Shown here: in pieces, positions 8,265-10,746 of the stretch
Numbering within the stretch: position 1 is the first letter of the stretch
Layout: every line of letters begins with the position of its first letter
Assembly: GCA_001953115.1 (NCBI GenBank)
Contig: LSSL01006426.1
Coordinates: 1-10,746 of the forward strand
Direction: 5' to 3'
From: Smittium mucronatum
Lineage: Eukaryota > Kickxellomycota > Harpellomycetes > Harpellales > Legeriomycetaceae
DNA: 10,746 nt
Notes under the pieces: generated by a model
Seen by the model: only the letters and a program-made list of their open reading frames with translations
Databases searched by the model: none
Told to the model about the DNA's origin: nothing
Made by a program: the position numbers and the translations under genes

Positions 8265-8728
8265 GTTTATTATTTGTCTTAGAAAACCTGGCTTTATATA
8301 AAAATGTGGAAAATAAACTTATCGGCTTATTTCATCATTAAAATTTGTCATGGTATCTTTGGACCAGCTTTATTCAAAAATTTCATCAAATTATAAGTCC
8401 AAATTAATGTTAAACTGAAAAATTTATTTAAAAATTATATATCTTTTGAAAATTATTAATTATTTTGTTGAATTCACTCTATTTTTAAATAAACTTATGT
8501 CTCAATTAAATTCTTATTTTTCAATATACCTTTTTTATCCAATATAAAACAAAGTTAATAATTCAGCTCAAAATTTTTCGCCTTTTCAAATTATTTTTGC
8601 TTTTTTGAAAATATTTGATAAAGTCGCATTTTTATCGATTGATTTGGATTATATAGTTTTGATATGTGCTTATAATATTCAAAGTCCTCAATTGATTTAC
8701 AGTATAATAAATTGCCTATAAAAAAAAC

Positions 8729-8780
8729 TGAGAATTCCATTGGCATGTTTTTTTAATTTTTAATTATTTTGGAATTCTCA
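8729..8780. repeat. perfect 11-bp inverted repeat, 30-base loop
   Basis: TGAGAATTCCA at 8729-8739 is the exact reverse complement of TGGAATTCTCA at 8770-8780. It falls inside the purF relic, where an intact coding sequence would not be expected to carry it. It shares the core GAATTC with the palindrome at 8217-8238 but is otherwise different. It could be the ends of a tiny decayed element or a fold-back mutation. Confidence 0.75.
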
Positions 8781-9360
8781 CTGAGGAATATTGTTTAATC
8801 ATCATATAAATCAAGGAGTTCTTTCTCCGATTATAATATATATATTTATGATTTCTAATCTTAATTATGTTGCGATAAAAGCTCTTAGTTTTATATTTTC
8901 ATCATTTAAATTTTTTGATATTATTTCTATAAATTTTAGACTGATATATAGAAATTAATTTAAGTAATTTATCATATTAAAATCATAAAAAAATTCAAAA
9001 AAAATATAATATTTTTATAAATATTAATATATAATGAAAAAATTTTCTTTTAAAAGATTTAAAATTATTTATTATTCATAAATTTTATTTGGTATATAAT
9101 TTAAAAAAAATAATTTATCAAACAATAAAAATTAGCAAAATTTTAGTCTTTTTTACTCGTATAAATATGAATTTTTATTAAAAATTTACAATTTTAATTG
9201 ATATTTTATTGATATTCGTTTAAAAATGTGGGTTTTACCAGATTTTACTCATAACCTAATGAGAATTAATTTAGGTTTTAATTTTAATTTATATTTTTAA
9301 TTAAAATAATAAGTTTTGAAAAATTATTGCAATAAAATGTTAAGCTAACTATAATTTCGG

Positions 9361-9401
9361 CCCCAATTTTTACTAAAAAATTGATTTTTAACAAATTGGG
9401 G
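9361..9401. repeat. 9-bp inverted repeat with inner stem
   Basis: CCCCAATTT (9361-9369) pairs with AAATTGGGG (9393-9401), and TAAAAA (9374-9379) with TTTTTA (9385-9390) inside the loop, making a two-stage hairpin. It overlaps the PRPP-loop segment of the purF relic. The four consecutive C and G are rare in this window, which makes the outer stem notable. Confidence 0.65.
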
Positions 9402-9959
9402 ATTTTTGAAGAATTATTATTCCGCAGTTTTTACTTCCAAAAAGATAAAAATTATGTAAATAAATTTTATTTTAGCATCTGATTTCCAATTATTATACTT
9501 AATAATATAAAAACCTTATTTTTGATATATATTTTTTGAATTTAATACCAAAAAAATTCCATTAAATTTATTTTTATTCTTTTATTCTTTATTTTATATT
9601 TTTTACAATTTGTACAATAGATGTTAATATTTAGTTTATATTTTCATTTATATTCCAAATAAAACTCAAAATTATGTCTATAAAAGAAATATAATATAAA
9701 TTTCTGTATAATTTAAATATAATTTATTAAATACCTCTTTTTATTATTTTTCAGATCTTTCTTTTTTTATGCATTATAATATTTTTATACTTTATATTAA
9801 CCGAAGGTCTATTTTAAAAATTAAAAAACTATATCTTCCCACTATTCCAATAACCAAAGTTATTTATAGTTAGCTGATTGAAAAAAATTTTCTTTCACTT
9901 TTTCTAGTTTACCATATTGCATGTATCAAAAATTTTCAAATTGAATTCATATGTAATAG

Positions 9960-10746
9960 CCAATTGCCTCGATTGACTTTTTGCGCACTTGTAAATTGAT
10001 TCATTGACATTTATCAACAATTTTTTATTTTCCTAAATTAGGTTATTTCTATTTTTTTGTATACTTTTAACTCTGCCTTCTGTTTTTAACATTAATTAAA
10101 ACGTCGAAAAAGCATATATAAGTTTAAAAAGATAAATCCACCAATAAAAGTAAACCTTTTTTTGCATTATTTATTCTCTTGAAAACGTCGAGGACCAATC
10201 TTACATTTAATGTAAAATTTTATAGACAGCCCAACAAAAATTTTCCAATCACATCGAGGTTTATATAAGGAATAAATAATGAACATATCAAAATTCCTAT
10301 AATAAAATATACATCTCTATACTGGAAAAAATTATGATGAATTTTTAAAAACACAGAAAATTAGTTTGTTAATACTATTTATTGATTCTTTATAATTTAA
10401 TGAGAATGAGAAATTATTTATTGTCCTATTTCCACCTAAATAAAACTAACTATCTATTTTTTAAAGCTTAAGGATGAAATTTTCAGTGTTTTTATACAAA
10501 TTTTTTCAATTTTATTGGTTTTTATTTTAAACAGATAAAATACTAGTTAGGCTAAAAGTTCAAAGAATTTGATATTCAAGTCATCTTATATTTACACGTA
10601 ATCAAGAAAATAAGTTTCTAGGTTAAATATTTTTTGTGTAAAAGCTAATAATCTTGTAAAAATTTATTTATATAACTTAATTAAAACAAAAAATACTATA
10701 AAAATATTTGAGGTTTATTAAATTTTCAAATAAATGTAATTTAATA
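9960..10746 (+). pseudogene. relic of a short-chain dehydrogenase, cut by window edge
   Basis: Alphaproteobacteria often carry an SDR oxidoreductase gene after purF. At 9973-10002 L-T-F-C-A-L-V-N-stop-F is a poor but placeable match to the cofactor motif V-T-G-A-S-x-G-I-G. At 10177-10206 L-E-N-V-E-D-Q-S-Y-I fits D-[VL]-[ST]-D-x-x-x-[IV], the adenine-ring Asp site. Around 10277-10300 N-N-E-H-I-K-I-P-I matches N-A-G-x-L-G-x-L-x-P-[IL]. At 10513-10551 Y-W-F-L-F-stop-T-D-K-I-L-V-R aligns without gaps to [YF]-W-x-x-Y-[SA]-x-S-K-A-A-[LM]-E, holding the position of the catalytic Tyr-x-x-x-Lys (Tyr now Phe, Lys kept). Spacings suit a 240-residue SDR. The C-terminal part lies beyond the window. Substrate unknown. 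Confidence 0.45.

Larger units (their letters stand above)
7720..8324. other. cvpA-purF spacer, about 600 bases, with palindromes
   Basis: No expected gene is readable here. A 37-codon open frame at about 7865-7978 (with R-S-K-L-E-D-S-V-K-I-T) is the only coding-like stretch and may be an extended cvpA C terminus or chance. The segment also holds the strongest perfect palindrome of the window (8217-8238) and a second hairpin beside it, both listed separately. Confidence 0.45.
8325..9760 (+). pseudogene. purF: relic of purF, amidophosphoribosyltransferase
   Basis: PurF makes phosphoribosylamine, the first step of purine synthesis. At 8346-8387 C-H-G-I-F-G, with K-N and K-L a few codons on, matches the mature N terminus C-G-[IV]-F-G, whose Cys is the glutaminase nucleophile. 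Near 8535 Q-Y-K-T stands for R-Y-S-T. At 9225-9263 N-V-G-F-T-R-F-Y-S-stop-P-N-E fits [YF]-V-G-R-T-F-I-x-P-x-Q. An open frame of 48 codons at 9336-9482 covers the PRPP loop: V-K-L-T-I-I-S-A-P-I-F-T-K-K stands for V-x-L-[IV]-D-D-S-I-V-R-G-T-T-S-K-K. It continues with K-L-G-I-F-E-E for the x-A-G-A-x-E-V stretch and ends F-Y-F-S-I-stop-F-P for C-[FY]-Y-G-I-D-x-P. The distances from the first Cys to the last two motif groups are close to those in a 470-500 residue PurF. The loop's acidic pair and Arg-Gly are destroyed, so no activity is possible. The C terminus beyond 9500 is unreadable. Confidence 0.68.

Noticed and set aside
1..10746. tRNA, rRNA, CRISPR array, insertion sequence, replication origin
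   Set aside because: I looked for T-loop-like sequences, regularly spaced repeats, transposase motifs and DnaA-box clusters and found none I could support.

Overview
The window is very AT-rich (by eye about one fifth G+C) and holds no intact gene. The longest ATG/GTG frame is 77 codons and is not a real gene. Reading short, slightly more G+C-rich islands codon by codon, with frameshifts and stop codons allowed, I recognise degraded signature motifs of eleven bacterial genes. They lie in one continuous, familiar order: fabG and fabD on the minus strand, then divergently rpsF, rpsR, rplI, dnaB, alr, radA, cvpA, purF and a short-chain dehydrogenase (SDR) on the plus strand. From memory this is the order of a conserved alphaproteobacterial neighbourhood. 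The donor was therefore most likely an alphaproteobacterium, such as a Rickettsiales, SAR11-like or other endosymbiont-type lineage.

Layout: 1-80 start of fabG (minus, cut by the window edge); 325-1220 fabD (minus) carrying an 8-bp tandem array at 521-630; 1259-1525 rpsF; 1640-1885 rpsR; 1960-2390 rplI; 2585-3725 dnaB; 3790-5110 alr; 5110-5740 spacer; 5740-7225 radA; 7226-7720 cvpA; 7720-8325 spacer with palindromes; 8325-9760 purF; 9960 to the end, SDR (running off the window). All boundaries are approximate because they are extrapolated from motif positions.

In an intact genome these genes serve fatty-acid synthesis (fabD, fabG), the small and large ribosomal subunits (rpsF, rpsR, rplI), replication (dnaB), D-alanine supply for the wall (alr), recombination (radA) and purine synthesis (purF). 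Here every one is broken by many substitutions, stops and frameshifts. No single relic would be convincing alone, since AT-rich DNA throws up chance matches and I rejected several. The argument rests on several motifs per gene, mostly in the right order, many at about the right spacing, and on eleven neighbouring genes in the expected order and strand. The block could be a decayed bacterial insertion in a host nucleus, a dead region or replicon of an endosymbiont, or an artificially drifted or badly mis-called sequence; the window alone cannot decide. I see no tRNA, rRNA, CRISPR array, insertion sequence or convincing promoter.
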